Below, one piece after another: positions 1-6,749 of a stretch of 6,891 bases of DNA; within the stretch, counting starts at the first letter, position 1; every line of letters begins with the position of its first letter. Made by a program: the position numbers and the translations under genes. The DNA is from Acidimicrobiaceae bacterium. GTDB taxonomy: Bacteria > Actinomycetota > Acidimicrobiia > Acidimicrobiales > MedAcidi-G1. The stretch lies in contig PAXM01000032.1 of NCBI GenBank assembly GCA_002714485.1, forward strand, positions 1-6,891. Reading direction: 5' to 3'. The notes under the pieces are model-generated. The model was not told the origin of the DNA, ran no database searches, and saw only the letters and a list, made by a program, of their open reading frames with translations.

Positions 1-376
1 CGACGCCACGCTGGTTCGGGACGCCCAGGAACGCCACGTCGCCGGAAATGGCGTTCAGCGAACGGATCTGGATCTCCTCACCGGGACCGACGCGGACCTC
101 GCCGAGGCTTCCATCGCCGAGGTGGTCTTCAACGGTGCCGACCTCTTCTTGGGCCGGCGCAGCCGTCGTAGCCGGTGCAGCCGTCGTAGCCGGCGCGTCC
201 GAAGAATCCGAAGAATCCGAAGAATCCGAAGCTGCCGGGGCTGCCGTGGTCGCAGCCGCCGAATCACCACCCGAGGCACTGGATGAGGCGTCATCGGCCC
301 CATCTGACCCACAGGCACTGGCTACCAGAGCCAGACCGAGCAGCAGCGCGACTAACGCGCGTGCACGTCCAAACAT
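1..376 (-). CDS. Lipoprotein, probable ABC-transporter substrate-binding protein (N-terminal part)
   Basis: The gene runs leftward out of the window; 125 residues are visible. The ATG at 376-374 is preceded by GGAGGG (plus-strand 385-390) at 8-nt spacing, a strong ribosome binding site. Residues 1-22 form a lipoprotein signal: a short basic start, a Leu/Ala/Val hydrophobic core and a lipobox ending LVASAC, with Cys22 the predicted lipidated residue, so the protein should be anchored outside the cytoplasmic membrane. Residues 23-78 are a low-complexity Ser/Asp/Ala/Thr/Pro linker. The folded domain starts near residue 94 with GEEIQIRSLNAISGDVAFLG, which resembles the first strand and loop of periplasmic-binding proteins of the branched-chain amino acid (LIVBP, Peripla_BP_6) family. 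The ligand cannot be told from this piece, and another type I binding-protein family is possible. It is transcribed divergently from the methyltransferase gene. Confidence 0.72.
   Translation of the reverse strand, partial: MFGRARALVALLLGLALVASACGSDGADDASSSASGGDSAAATTAAPAASDSSDSSDSSDAPATTAAPATTAAPAQEEVGTVEDHLGDGSLGEVRVGPGEEIQIRSLNAISGDVAFLGVPNQRGV
160..232. repeat. Short tandem repeats encoding the lipoprotein linker
   Basis: Two adjacent repeats lie inside the lipoprotein gene. An 18-bp unit (gcagccgtcgtagccggt) occurs twice at 160-195 and encodes the repeated Ala-Pro-Ala-Thr-Thr-Ala linker. A 9-bp unit (cgaagaatc) occurs three times at 201-227, with a partial fourth copy to 232, and encodes repeated Asp-Ser-Ser. 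Both periods are multiples of three, so changes in copy number would alter linker length without breaking the reading frame. Confidence 0.8.
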
Positions 377-588
377 ATTGATTTCCCTCCGATATTGGAT
401 CATCCAGCGTCAGTAGCCGACGCAACGGATCAGCAGTACTTGTCGACCGCCAGAGAGGAGGGTATTCATCTGGGAGACGATTGTCACATTGATCCCGAGA
501 TACACCAAAACAGTCATCTCTTCGTCACAGTGCCGTCCCGGAGGTGTTGACGGGAACATCCGGTCAATTACTGCCTAAGGTCCGCTAC
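377..588. other. Divergent intergenic region
   Basis: This 212-bp stretch separates the leftward lipoprotein gene from the rightward methyltransferase gene and should hold both promoters. TTGTCA at 481-486 could be a -35 box for the rightward gene, but no convincing -10 box stands at the right distance. No RNA gene or terminator is evident. The left end carries the lipoprotein ribosome binding site (385-390). The right end carries a dyad (547-567) and AAGG (577-580), a probable ribosome binding site for the GTG at 589. Confidence 0.5.
547..567. promoter_or_regulatory. Operator-like dyad upstream of the methyltransferase
   Basis: TTGAC at 547-551 and GTCAA at 563-567 are perfect inverted arms. 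Inside them GG (553-554) faces CC (560-561), with a single G/G mismatch and a five-base centre. The 21-bp symmetric site ends 21 bp before the preferred GTG start, a sensible place for a repressor site. It could be chance, and it would be coding sequence if translation began at the GTG at 544. Confidence 0.25.
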
Positions 589-1242
589 GTGAGGGACACC
601 AATGAATCAGGCCCCGGTCTGCTCGGCCATTCGTATGCCCTTGAGACCGGTATTGAAACGCTTGCCCACTACGAGGCGTGGGCCGATACCTACGACGAGG
701 AGATCAGCGAGGAGTTGGGGTACGCACAGCCGGTGCGGTGCGCTGCCGCTCTATCCGCGGTCGTCAACACTCAGCATGGGACACCTACGGGCCATGTTCT
801 TGATGTGGGTTGCGGTACCGGACTTTCTGGCCTCGCGCTGGAACAGGCTGGCTTCACCAATCTTGATGGTTGCGACTTCTCAGCCCCAATGTTGGACCGG
901 GCTGCTGCAACCGGTGTCTATCAGCAGCTTTTCGCTGCCGACCTCAACGAGGGTCTGGACGTCCCTGACGAGACCTATGACGCCGCGGCGGCGGTTGGCG
1001 TCTTCTCCTTCGGACACATCCAGCCCTCGGCGCTGCGAGAAATACTGCGGGTAGTGCGCCTAGGCGGTGCAGTTGTCATCGGACTGAACGATCATTATTG
1101 GGACCTAGGGACATTCCAGTCTGAAGTTGATGCAATCGAAACTGACGGCGTAGCCAACCTGGTGTTCCAAGAACATGGAGACCACCTGCCCGGGGCAGAT
1201 ATCCAGGGTTGGGTGGTCGTGCTGGTGAGGGCGGGAGATTAA
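589..1242 (+). CDS. Class I SAM-dependent methyltransferase
   Basis: The 217-residue product has a Rossmann-fold methyltransferase core. Motif I VLDVGCGTG (residues about 70-78) binds S-adenosylmethionine. The following acidic segment DGCDFSAPMLDRA (93-105) fits the strand that holds the ribose hydroxyls. FAADLNEGLDVPDETYDAAAAV (about 116-137) matches motifs II/III of the Methyltransf_11/25 group. The N-terminal HYEAWADTYDEEI resembles the lead-in of small-molecule methyltransferases such as the Williams-Beuren METTL27 type. The substrate cannot be inferred. I chose GTG 589 because AAGG lies 8 nt upstream. The alternative in-frame GTG at 544 adds 15 unremarkable residues and has GGAG directly abutting it, too close to work. 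The gene ends 8 bp from the end of the convergent formate dehydrogenase operon, with no clear terminator between them. Confidence 0.85.
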   Translation: MRDTNESGPGLLGHSYALETGIETLAHYEAWADTYDEEISEELGYAQPVRCAAALSAVVNTQHGTPTGHVLDVGCGTGLSGLALEQAGFTNLDGCDFSAPMLDRAAATGVYQQLFAADLNEGLDVPDETYDAAAAVGVFSFGHIQPSALREILRVVRLGGAVVIGLNDHYWDLGTFQSEVDAIETDGVANLVFQEHGDHLPGADIQGWVVVLVRAGD

Positions 1243-1250
1243 GCCTCAGT

Positions 1251-2111
1251 TCACGCGTGTGCGTGCTGCCACCCAAATCGTCCCTTGATGCATAGGTGGC
1301 CGTGGGTCACCGAGTGGTCAGCCGGCGAGGTGACCTTCACGATTCGGTCGTCTTGGGTGTGCAACTCGAGGTTGCAGCCCACTCCACAGAACGAGCACAC
1401 GGTGGTCGTGACCTGCTGAGACGATTCGTCCCACGTGCCAGCCTCCCGCATGTCGTGCTCGGTCTTGAACGCCAAGGCCCCCGTTGGGCACACCCCGATG
1501 CAATTGCCGCAGTACACGCACGCCGAGTCAGGCAGCGTCACGTCGTGCTCGGTCGAGATGCGAGCGTCGAAGCCCCGACCGGCGGTAGCGATGGCATAGG
1601 TGTGCTGAGCATCGTCGCCACACGCCTCCACACACTTGTAGCAGAGGATGCACCGCTCGTAATCCCGGACGTACAGGTCGTCCTGTACTTTCACCGGCTG
1701 TGCCTGCGTGGCGATCTCCGATCGGTCGCCCATGCGCTCAGGCTGGGCCCCGTAGTGCTCCATCCAGGCGTGTACCTCGGGATCGGCTCGGTCCATCTCG
1801 ACCGACGAGGCCAACAATTCGTAGACCATGCGTCGGCTAGTTCGGACGCGATCGGTATCGGTGGCGACGACCATCCCCTCCTCAACGGGGCGCGAGCACG
1901 ACGGCACCAGCACCCGAGACCCCTCAACCTCCACCACGCAGACCCGACAAACGTTGACCGGGGTGAGGTTCTCGGCCCAGCACAAGGTGGGCGTGTCGAT
2001 GCCCTCGCGACGGCAGGCGTCCAGGATGGTCGACCCCTCAGGGACCTTCACCTCCTTGTCATCGAGCGTGAACTCGACCATGGAGGTGACTAGCACCGGT
2101 ACCTCGTTCAT
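1251..2111 (-). CDS. Formate dehydrogenase iron-sulfur subunit (split-off N-terminal part of the alpha subunit)
   Basis: This 286-residue protein carries four predicted Fe-S clusters and no membrane segment. A NuoG-like [2Fe-2S] domain uses Cys44, 55, 58 and 72. The His-Cys3 [4Fe-4S] segment common in NuoG and FdsA proteins has no cysteines here (residues about 98-127). A ferredoxin-type domain follows with Cys154/157/160/164 and Cys198/201/204/208, two CxxCxxCxxxC motifs. The C-terminus (239-280) is the [4Fe-4S] domain that normally opens molybdopterin oxidoreductases, with Cys239/242/246/274 and Lys276, equivalent by spacing to the Lys44 electron-relay residue of E. coli FdhH. The protein ends just after CIKGRFG, where fused alpha subunits continue into the catalytic core. 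That core is the separate gene starting at 5852. The start ATG overlaps the stop of the preceding gene (ATGA, 2111-2108), implying coupled translation. Role: wire electrons between the Mo/W centre and the FMN subunit. Confidence 0.88.
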   Translation of the reverse strand: MNEVPVLVTSMVEFTLDDKEVKVPEGSTILDACRREGIDTPTLCWAENLTPVNVCRVCVVEVEGSRVLVPSCSRPVEEGMVVATDTDRVRTSRRMVYELLASSVEMDRADPEVHAWMEHYGAQPERMGDRSEIATQAQPVKVQDDLYVRDYERCILCYKCVEACGDDAQHTYAIATAGRGFDARISTEHDVTLPDSACVYCGNCIGVCPTGALAFKTEHDMREAGTWDESSQQVTTTVCSFCGVGCNLELHTQDDRIVKVTSPADHSVTHGHLCIKGRFGWQHAHA

Positions 2112-3961
2112 GCCCCGCTCCCTCTGTCGGTCGTCGATCCAGCCCCTGCCCCGGTGAGCAGGCTCAGTTCGATGGCGCTCCGTACCGCACCTGAAGCCGT
2201 CTGGCCTAGTCCGCAGATCGAGGCGTCGGCCATGACCATGGCCAGGTCGTCCAATAGGTCACGCTCGTCATCGATAGTCGATCCGCGACCAAGACGCACC
2301 AGTACCTCCTCTTGGCGGACTGTGCCTACCCGACACGGCACGCACTGGCCGCAGGACTCGTCGCGGAAGAACTCGGCGATGCGCCGGACCGTGTCGACCA
2401 TGTCGTCATCGGTGTCGAACACCATGATCACACCGGAGCCCAACGAAGCCCCGGCAGCCCGGGTGTCCTCCAACGTGAGCGGCATGTCCAGCGATTCGGG
2501 TCCCACGAAGCTGCCCGCCGCACCGCCCAGCATTACCGCACGGAGTTCCCGTCCGTCGGGTAATCCGCCGGCCAGGTCGATCAGGTCGCGCAGAGTGGCG
2601 CCGAACTCCACCTCGTAGGTACCAGGCTGGTTCACCCGTCCACTGAGGCAGAACAACTTGGTGCCGGGTGACCGTTCGGTGCCTTCGGCGGCGTAGGCCT
2701 CCCCACCCATTAGCACCACGGGCAACACGTTGACGAGCGTCTCCACGTTGTTGATGGCCGTCGGCTCGCCGAAAAGGCCGTGGGTGGTCGGGAACGGCGG
2801 CTTGTTGCGGGGCTCACCCCGGTACCCCTCGATGGAGTTGAACAGCGCCGTCTCCTCACCGCAGATGTAAGCGCCGGCGCCACTCCGCAGGTGCAGATGG
2901 AAGCGCCGCCCAGACCCGGCCACGTCGTCGCCCAGCAGCCCAGCGGCACCGGCGTCGGTGATGGCGTGGGCGAGGCGGGCGGTGGCCACCGGGTACTCGC
3001 CGCGGATGTAGAGCCACCCCTGCTCAGCTCCGATGGCTAGGCCGGCCACCGTCATGGCCTCCACCAGAGAAAACGGATCCCCCTCCATCACCACCCGGTC
3101 TTTGAAGGTTCCCGGTTCGGACTCATCGGCGTTGCACACCAGGTGGTGGGGTCGCCCCTCTTGGTCGGCCACGCCGCGCCACTTCACGCCGGTGGGGAAG
3201 GCGGCACCACCGCGTCCCGACAGGCCCGAGGCGATCACCTCGGCAATGACCTGGTCGGACCCCATTGCCAGCGCAGCGTCGAGCGCCTGGTAGCCGCCAT
3301 GGGCCCGATAGTCCTCCAGACTGGACGGATCGACTACGCCCACTCGGGCCAGCAGCCGGAGGTCCGAGGAGCCGGCCTGCGGGAGGGTCACCGAGGCGGT
3401 GGAGATCTTCTCAGCGATGGCTGTTGCCACCTCGGCAGGCGTCACCGGGCCGTACCCGGCATCGTCATCCACCGCGGTAACAGTCAGGTCGAGCGAACCG
3501 GTGCGCTGCACCAGGATCGCCGGGCCCCGCTCACACTGGCCGAGGCAGGGGCTGGCCTTCACGTGATGGCCCTCGGCCCGCAGGTCCTCGATCAAGCCCA
3601 CGGCACCGAATAGGCGGCAGGCCACGTCATCACACACGTGCACGGTGTCGGCTGCCGTGGGTGGTTCGTGGGTAAACAGGTGATAGAAGCTGGCCACCCC
3701 GTAGGCCTCTGCCGGCGGCACCTCTAGTTCAGCACACGCGTAGTCCAACCCGCCCGGGCTGATCCAACCCGCCGCCCGCTGCAGCGCGTGCAGGGCTGGC
3801 AGAAGCAAGTGGCGACGTTCCCGGGTACGGGTCCGGCCGGCGTGGACGAGCCGCTCAGTCTCTCGGATGGTGACCGCTCCGAATCCAGCGATGGCCTCAG
3901 CCACCGCTGTCCTCTCAGCCTCGGTTGCCTCTTCGGTCGCCCCGAAGTAAAGGTCAGGCAT
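2108..3961 (-). CDS. NAD-binding diaphorase subunit of formate dehydrogenase (NuoE-NuoF fusion)
   Basis: This 617-residue protein fuses two complex I-like modules. Residues about 15-185 are NuoE-like (thioredoxin fold), with [2Fe-2S] ligands Cys110, Cys115, Cys139 and Cys143. Residues about 200-600 are NuoF-like. They include GRGGAAFPTGVKW (249-261) and NADESEPGTFKDR (277-289) for FMN and NAD(H), GAGAYICGEETAL (361-373), and a [4Fe-4S] site of Cys537, 540, 543 (SCGQCVPCR) and Cys583. It should pass electrons from the Fe-S subunit through FMN to NAD+, giving NADH in the cytoplasm. FdsG and FdsB are separate proteins in the Cupriavidus and Rhodobacter enzymes, whereas HoxF-type proteins show the same fusion. 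It overlaps the upstream catalytic gene by 8 bp and the downstream gene by 4 bp, so all three are probably one coupled operon. NAD rather than NADP specificity is inferred from the family. Confidence 0.92.
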   Translation of the reverse strand: MPDLYFGATEEATEAERTAVAEAIAGFGAVTIRETERLVHAGRTRTRERRHLLLPALHALQRAAGWISPGGLDYACAELEVPPAEAYGVASFYHLFTHEPPTAADTVHVCDDVACRLFGAVGLIEDLRAEGHHVKASPCLGQCERGPAILVQRTGSLDLTVTAVDDDAGYGPVTPAEVATAIAEKISTASVTLPQAGSSDLRLLARVGVVDPSSLEDYRAHGGYQALDAALAMGSDQVIAEVIASGLSGRGGAAFPTGVKWRGVADQEGRPHHLVCNADESEPGTFKDRVVMEGDPFSLVEAMTVAGLAIGAEQGWLYIRGEYPVATARLAHAITDAGAAGLLGDDVAGSGRRFHLHLRSGAGAYICGEETALFNSIEGYRGEPRNKPPFPTTHGLFGEPTAINNVETLVNVLPVVLMGGEAYAAEGTERSPGTKLFCLSGRVNQPGTYEVEFGATLRDLIDLAGGLPDGRELRAVMLGGAAGSFVGPESLDMPLTLEDTRAAGASLGSGVIMVFDTDDDMVDTVRRIAEFFRDESCGQCVPCRVGTVRQEEVLVRLGRGSTIDDERDLLDDLAMVMADASICGLGQTASGAVRSAIELSLLTGAGAGSTTDRGSGA

Positions 3962-5852
3962 GGGCTCCGACCAGCTTGTCGATCCGGATGGCCGCCGCCT
4001 TGAACTCAGCCGTGCCGGACTTGGGGTCGACGGCGTCGCTGGTGATCTGGTTGATGTCGGTGGTCTCCGGGAAGTGGAAGGTGGTGTGGCACAGACCGAC
4101 GGCCAAGTGCTCCTCCACCTCGATGGTCATGGTGATCGAGCCACGACGTGACGACACGGTGACCCGCTCACCGTCGACTAGTCCGAGCGCCTCGGCGTCA
4201 GACGTCGAGATGGACAGGGCCTCCCCGGTTCGGATGGGCGAGGCGAAGTGCTCGGTCTGGACACCGGTGTTGTACGAGTCCAGTGCCCGAACCGTGGTGA
4301 GGCGCAGCGGGTACTCGTCGCTCAACTCGTCCAAGGGTGGCCGGTCCTCCACACAGGAGAACGGAGCTCGACGTCCTCCTACCGGACGCTCCCAGAGGCG
4401 GCCGTGGAGGAAGGGGCTGCCTGGATGGTCCTCGGTGGGGCAAGGCCACTGGATGCCGCCTTCGGCCTCGAGACGCTCCCAGGACATGCCTCCATGCATG
4501 GGCGATAAGGTCCGCAACTCCTCCCAGAGCTGTTCGGGCGTGAACTGACCCCACTCGTCGTCACCCATGGCTGCCGCCAGATCGTTGATGATGTCGACTT
4601 CCTGGCGCGCCTCTCCGGGGGGCGACACGGCAGCCCGCGTCCGCTGGACGCGACGCTCGCTATTGGTGACCGTCCCGTCGGACTCGGCCCAGCCCAGGGC
4701 CGCCGGGAACACGACGTCGGCAATCTCGGCGGTCCGGGTCATGAACACGTCCTGGACGACCAGCATGTCGAGACGGTCGAGCAGGGCTCTGGCGTGGGTG
4801 GCGTCGGCTTCGGAGTCCACTGGATTCTCACCTATGCAGTAGATGGCCTTGAGTTCGTCGCGACCCATGGCCTCGAACATCTGGGTGAGGTTCCAGCCGT
4901 TATCCGATGGGATGGTGCAGCCCCACGCCGCCTCGAACTTGGCTCGGGCCTCGTCGTCCTCCACGTCCTGGAAACCGGTGAGCTTGTTGGGTAGGGCCCC
5001 CATGTCACCTCCACCTTGGACGTTGTTCTGGCCGCGCAGTGGCACAAGGCCTGAACCCCAGCGGCCCACGTGCCCGGTCAACAACGACAGGTTGCACAGG
5101 GACTGGACGTTGTCGACGCCGGTGTGGTGCTCGGTGATACCCAGCGTCCAGCAGATCTGCGCCTTGTCGGCCAAGGCGTAGCCATGGGCTAGGTCCCGGA
5201 TGGCCTCAGCGGGAACGCCGGTGACCGCGGAAGTGTGCTCTAGCGTCCACGGCTCGATGAAGGCCACATACTCCTCGTAGCCGGTGGTGGCGTTGGCGAT
5301 GAACTCGTCGTTCTGCAGGCCCGCGGCGATGATCTCGTGGGCCATGCCATGGGCTAGGCCTATGTCGGTCCCGACGTTCAGTCCCAGCCAGTGGTCGGCG
5401 AACTTGGCCGTGCCGGTACGACGCGGGTCGATGGTCCACATGCGGGCTCCGTTGGCCACGCCTCGCAGTGCATGGTGAAAGAAGATTGGGTGGGCGTTGC
5501 GCGCGTTTGACCCCCACATGACGATGACGTCCGCCTCCTCGATCTCTTGATACGAAGAGGTGCCACCGCCGGCTCCGAAGACCGTCGCCAGACCGACGAC
5601 GCTGGGAGCGTGTCAAGTTCGATTGCAGCTATCGATGTTGTTCGAGCCGATGACCCGACGGGCGAACCGCTGTGCGGCATAGTTCACCTCGTTGGAGGTC
5701 TTCGAGCAGCTGAACATGCCAAAGGCTCCCGGGCCATGGGTGTCAACCACGGAGCGGAACCCATCGGCGGCCCGTCCGAGGGCCTCCTCCCAGGTCGCCG
5801 CGCGTAGGACACCTTCGTCCCGGACCATCGGGGTCGTCAGGCGCTTGCTCAT
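3954..5852 (-). CDS. fdhF: Formate dehydrogenase catalytic subunit, selenocysteine-containing (in-frame UGA)
   Basis: The reading frame is continuous from ATG 5852 to TGA 3954-3956 except for a UGA at 5615-5613, read here as selenocysteine 80 of 632 residues. The flanking peptide GSNNIDSCNRT-U-HAPSVVGL places it at the Mo/W ligand position of E. coli FdhH (Sec140, next to His141; here His81). Arg273 in PLRGQNNVQG matches FdhH Arg333. Conserved downstream blocks include GDMGALP, AESDGTVTNSERRVQ (about 388-402) and a molydop-binding domain from about 514 to 627. The protein lacks the usual N-terminal [4Fe-4S] domain and begins RLTTPMVR, the segment that follows that domain in fused homologues. 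The missing part is the gene at 1251-2111. The start is fixed by an in-frame TAG eight codons upstream; GGGGAG precedes the ATG at short spacing. Reaction: formate to CO2. If the UGA were not recoded, only a 79-residue stub would form. Confidence 0.9.
5572..5612 (-). promoter_or_regulatory. Bacterial SECIS hairpin
   Basis: Read on the minus strand after the UGA, an 11-nt spacer (5612-5602) leads to a stem CGUCGUC (5601-5595) paired with GGCGACG (5589-5583). This gives 7 bp, including one U-G pair, around the loop GGUCU (5594-5590). A lower stem GCUCC (5609-5605) pairs with GGAGC (5576-5572). The E. coli fdhF element also has its upper stem 11 nt from the UGA and a loop containing GGUCU, where the G and U contact SelB. 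The bulged U of the E. coli stem is not obvious here. The hairpin lies within coding sequence (SVVGLATV), as bacterial SECIS elements do. Confidence 0.85.
5613..5615 (-). other. UGA selenocysteine codon
   Basis: The TGA lies in frame between CNRT and HAPSV of the formate dehydrogenase catalytic gene. Cys or Sec occupies this position in the family. The protein continues for 552 residues with full family conservation, so this is not a genuine stop. TGA is used as the normal stop in five other genes of the window (stops at 1251, 2108, 3954, 5961 and 6746), so the code is not globally reassigned and local recoding is needed. Confidence 0.9.
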
Positions 5853-5960
5853 GTGCTCCCCATTGGTGGTCGTCTAGAGGCCGAGTAGATCACGAAGATC
5901 CAGCCGACGGGGCCGGAACCTATCGCAGTTCCGACCTCATTAGTGTTTCCTATTAGTAGA
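5853..5960 (-). other. Spacer between caiD and the formate dehydrogenase operon
   Basis: This 108-bp non-coding spacer should contain the formate dehydrogenase promoter unless the operon is read through from caiD. I see no clear -35/-10 pair. It holds an AT-rich patch near 5939-5960 with two ATTAGT direct repeats (plus-strand 5939-5944 and 5952-5957), an inverted repeat at 5914-5933, and GGGGAG just before the formate dehydrogenase ATG. Confidence 0.4.
5914..5933 (-). other. Inverted repeat (possible weak terminator or operator)
   Basis: CGGAAC and GTTCCG form a perfect 6-bp stem around an 8-nt loop, starting 27 nt past the caiD stop. No T-tract follows in the direction of transcription, so it is not a standard Rho-independent terminator. 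A dyad binding site for a regulator of the formate dehydrogenase operon is equally possible. Confidence 0.25.
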
Positions 5961-6749
5961 TCAACGCCCTTGCCAGTGGGGGTCACGTCCTTCGGAGAAG
6001 GCTCGCGGGCCCTCCAGGGCATCTTCGGAGGCCAACATTCGCTCGTAGGGCTCGAGGTCGCCGGATCGCAGGTGGGCGAAGGCCTCTTCCAGCGACCGGT
6101 GGCCGGTTGCCCGGTCGATGGCCATCACCGCCTCGACGGCTAACGGGGCGGCCCCGGCGATCTGGTGGGCCAGCTCGCCGGCCGCATGGGCCAGTTCGCC
6201 GGCCGGTACCACCCGGTTGACCAGCCCCCACCGCTCAGCTTCGACAGCGCCTAGCCTCCGCCCGCCGTAGAGCACCTCGTTGGCCACAACCGGGGGGAGC
6301 TGGCGGGGCAGTCGTATGGCACCTGCGTCGGGGATGATCCCTAGTCCAGTTTCGGGCAAAAAGAATGTGGCATGGTCGGCGGCGATCACAAACTCGGCGG
6401 CCATGGCAATCTCGAAGCCACCGCCCACGGCCATGCCGTTCACCGCGCAGATCACCGGCTTGTGCCGGTCGGGAAGTTCGCAGAACCCGCCGAAGCCACC
6501 CTCGCCGTAGTCGGCTTCGAAATCCTCGCCGTTGGCTGCCGCCCCCAGGTCCCAGCCCGCGGAGAAGAACCGATCGCCAACCCCCGTTAGCACCGCCACC
6601 CGCAGGTCTGGATCGTCTCGAAAGTCGACGAACACTCCGCTCAACTCCCGACTGGTCGCTGCGTCGATGGCGTTGGCCTTGGGCCGGTCCAGCACCACAT
6701 GAAGGACCGGGCCGTCCGCAGTCGTCCGCACCGCACTCAATTCGGTCAT
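5961..6749 (-). CDS. caiD: Enoyl-CoA hydratase/isomerase family protein, carnitinyl-CoA dehydratase (CaiD) type
   Basis: The 262-residue protein is a full-length crotonase. It resembles E. coli CaiD along its length as I recall that sequence: FFSAGWDL (61-68), an acidic-Gly GEGGFGGF stretch (82-89), KPVICAVNGMAVGGGFE (97-113), LPETGLGIIPDAG (131-143) and the ending SEDALEGPRAFSEGRDPHWQGR (241-262). Glu113 and Glu133 sit 20 residues apart, as do the two CaiD catalytic glutamates. The oxyanion-hole segments are the SAGWDL and GMAVGGG regions. CaiD hydrates crotonobetainyl-CoA to L-carnitinyl-CoA, but relatives act on other enoyl-CoAs, so the substrate is inferred. The ATG overlaps the stop of the upstream acyl-CoA synthetase (ATGA) and has AGGAG (6758-6762) at 8-nt spacing, so the two genes are co-translated. 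The next gene downstream, formate dehydrogenase, is 108 bp away. Confidence 0.87.
   Translation of the reverse strand: MTELSAVRTTADGPVLHVVLDRPKANAIDAATSRELSGVFVDFRDDPDLRVAVLTGVGDRFFSAGWDLGAAANGEDFEADYGEGGFGGFCELPDRHKPVICAVNGMAVGGGFEIAMAAEFVIAADHATFFLPETGLGIIPDAGAIRLPRQLPPVVANEVLYGGRRLGAVEAERWGLVNRVVPAGELAHAAGELAHQIAGAAPLAVEAVMAIDRATGHRSLEEAFAHLRSGDLEPYERMLASEDALEGPRAFSEGRDPHWQGR

Noticed and set aside
48..416. 122-aa plus-strand frame over the lipoprotein gene
   Set aside because: The minus strand gives a signal peptide, lipobox, strong ribosome binding site and binding-protein start. The plus frame is its low-complexity shadow.
1240..1275. Bidirectional terminator between the convergent methyltransferase and formate dehydrogenase genes
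   Set aside because: The 8-bp gap and its flanks show only a short CACGCGTG palindrome inside coding sequence, with no stem followed by a T-tract.
1296..2093. 265-aa open frame on the plus strand opposite the Fe-S subunit
   Set aside because: It is a high-GC antisense shadow: it covers nearly the same span as a gene with four intact cluster motifs, and its translation resembles no family I recognise.
3954..5519. Start of the catalytic subunit at the internal ATG 5519
   Set aside because: It would remove the active-site Sec, His81 and the first 111 residues of the conserved fold. The start at 5852 has a GGGGAG upstream and an in-frame stop that bounds it.
5613..5852. The 79-aa frame ending in UGA treated as a separate small gene, or the catalytic gene as a nonsense pseudogene
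   Set aside because: The same frame continues with family-conserved residues immediately after the UGA, the codon falls exactly at the Sec/Cys active-site position, and a SECIS-like hairpin follows at the right distance.
1251..6748. Global reassignment of UGA to an amino acid
   Set aside because: Five genes end in UGA at the expected protein ends, with tight overlaps to their neighbours, so UGA works as a stop here.
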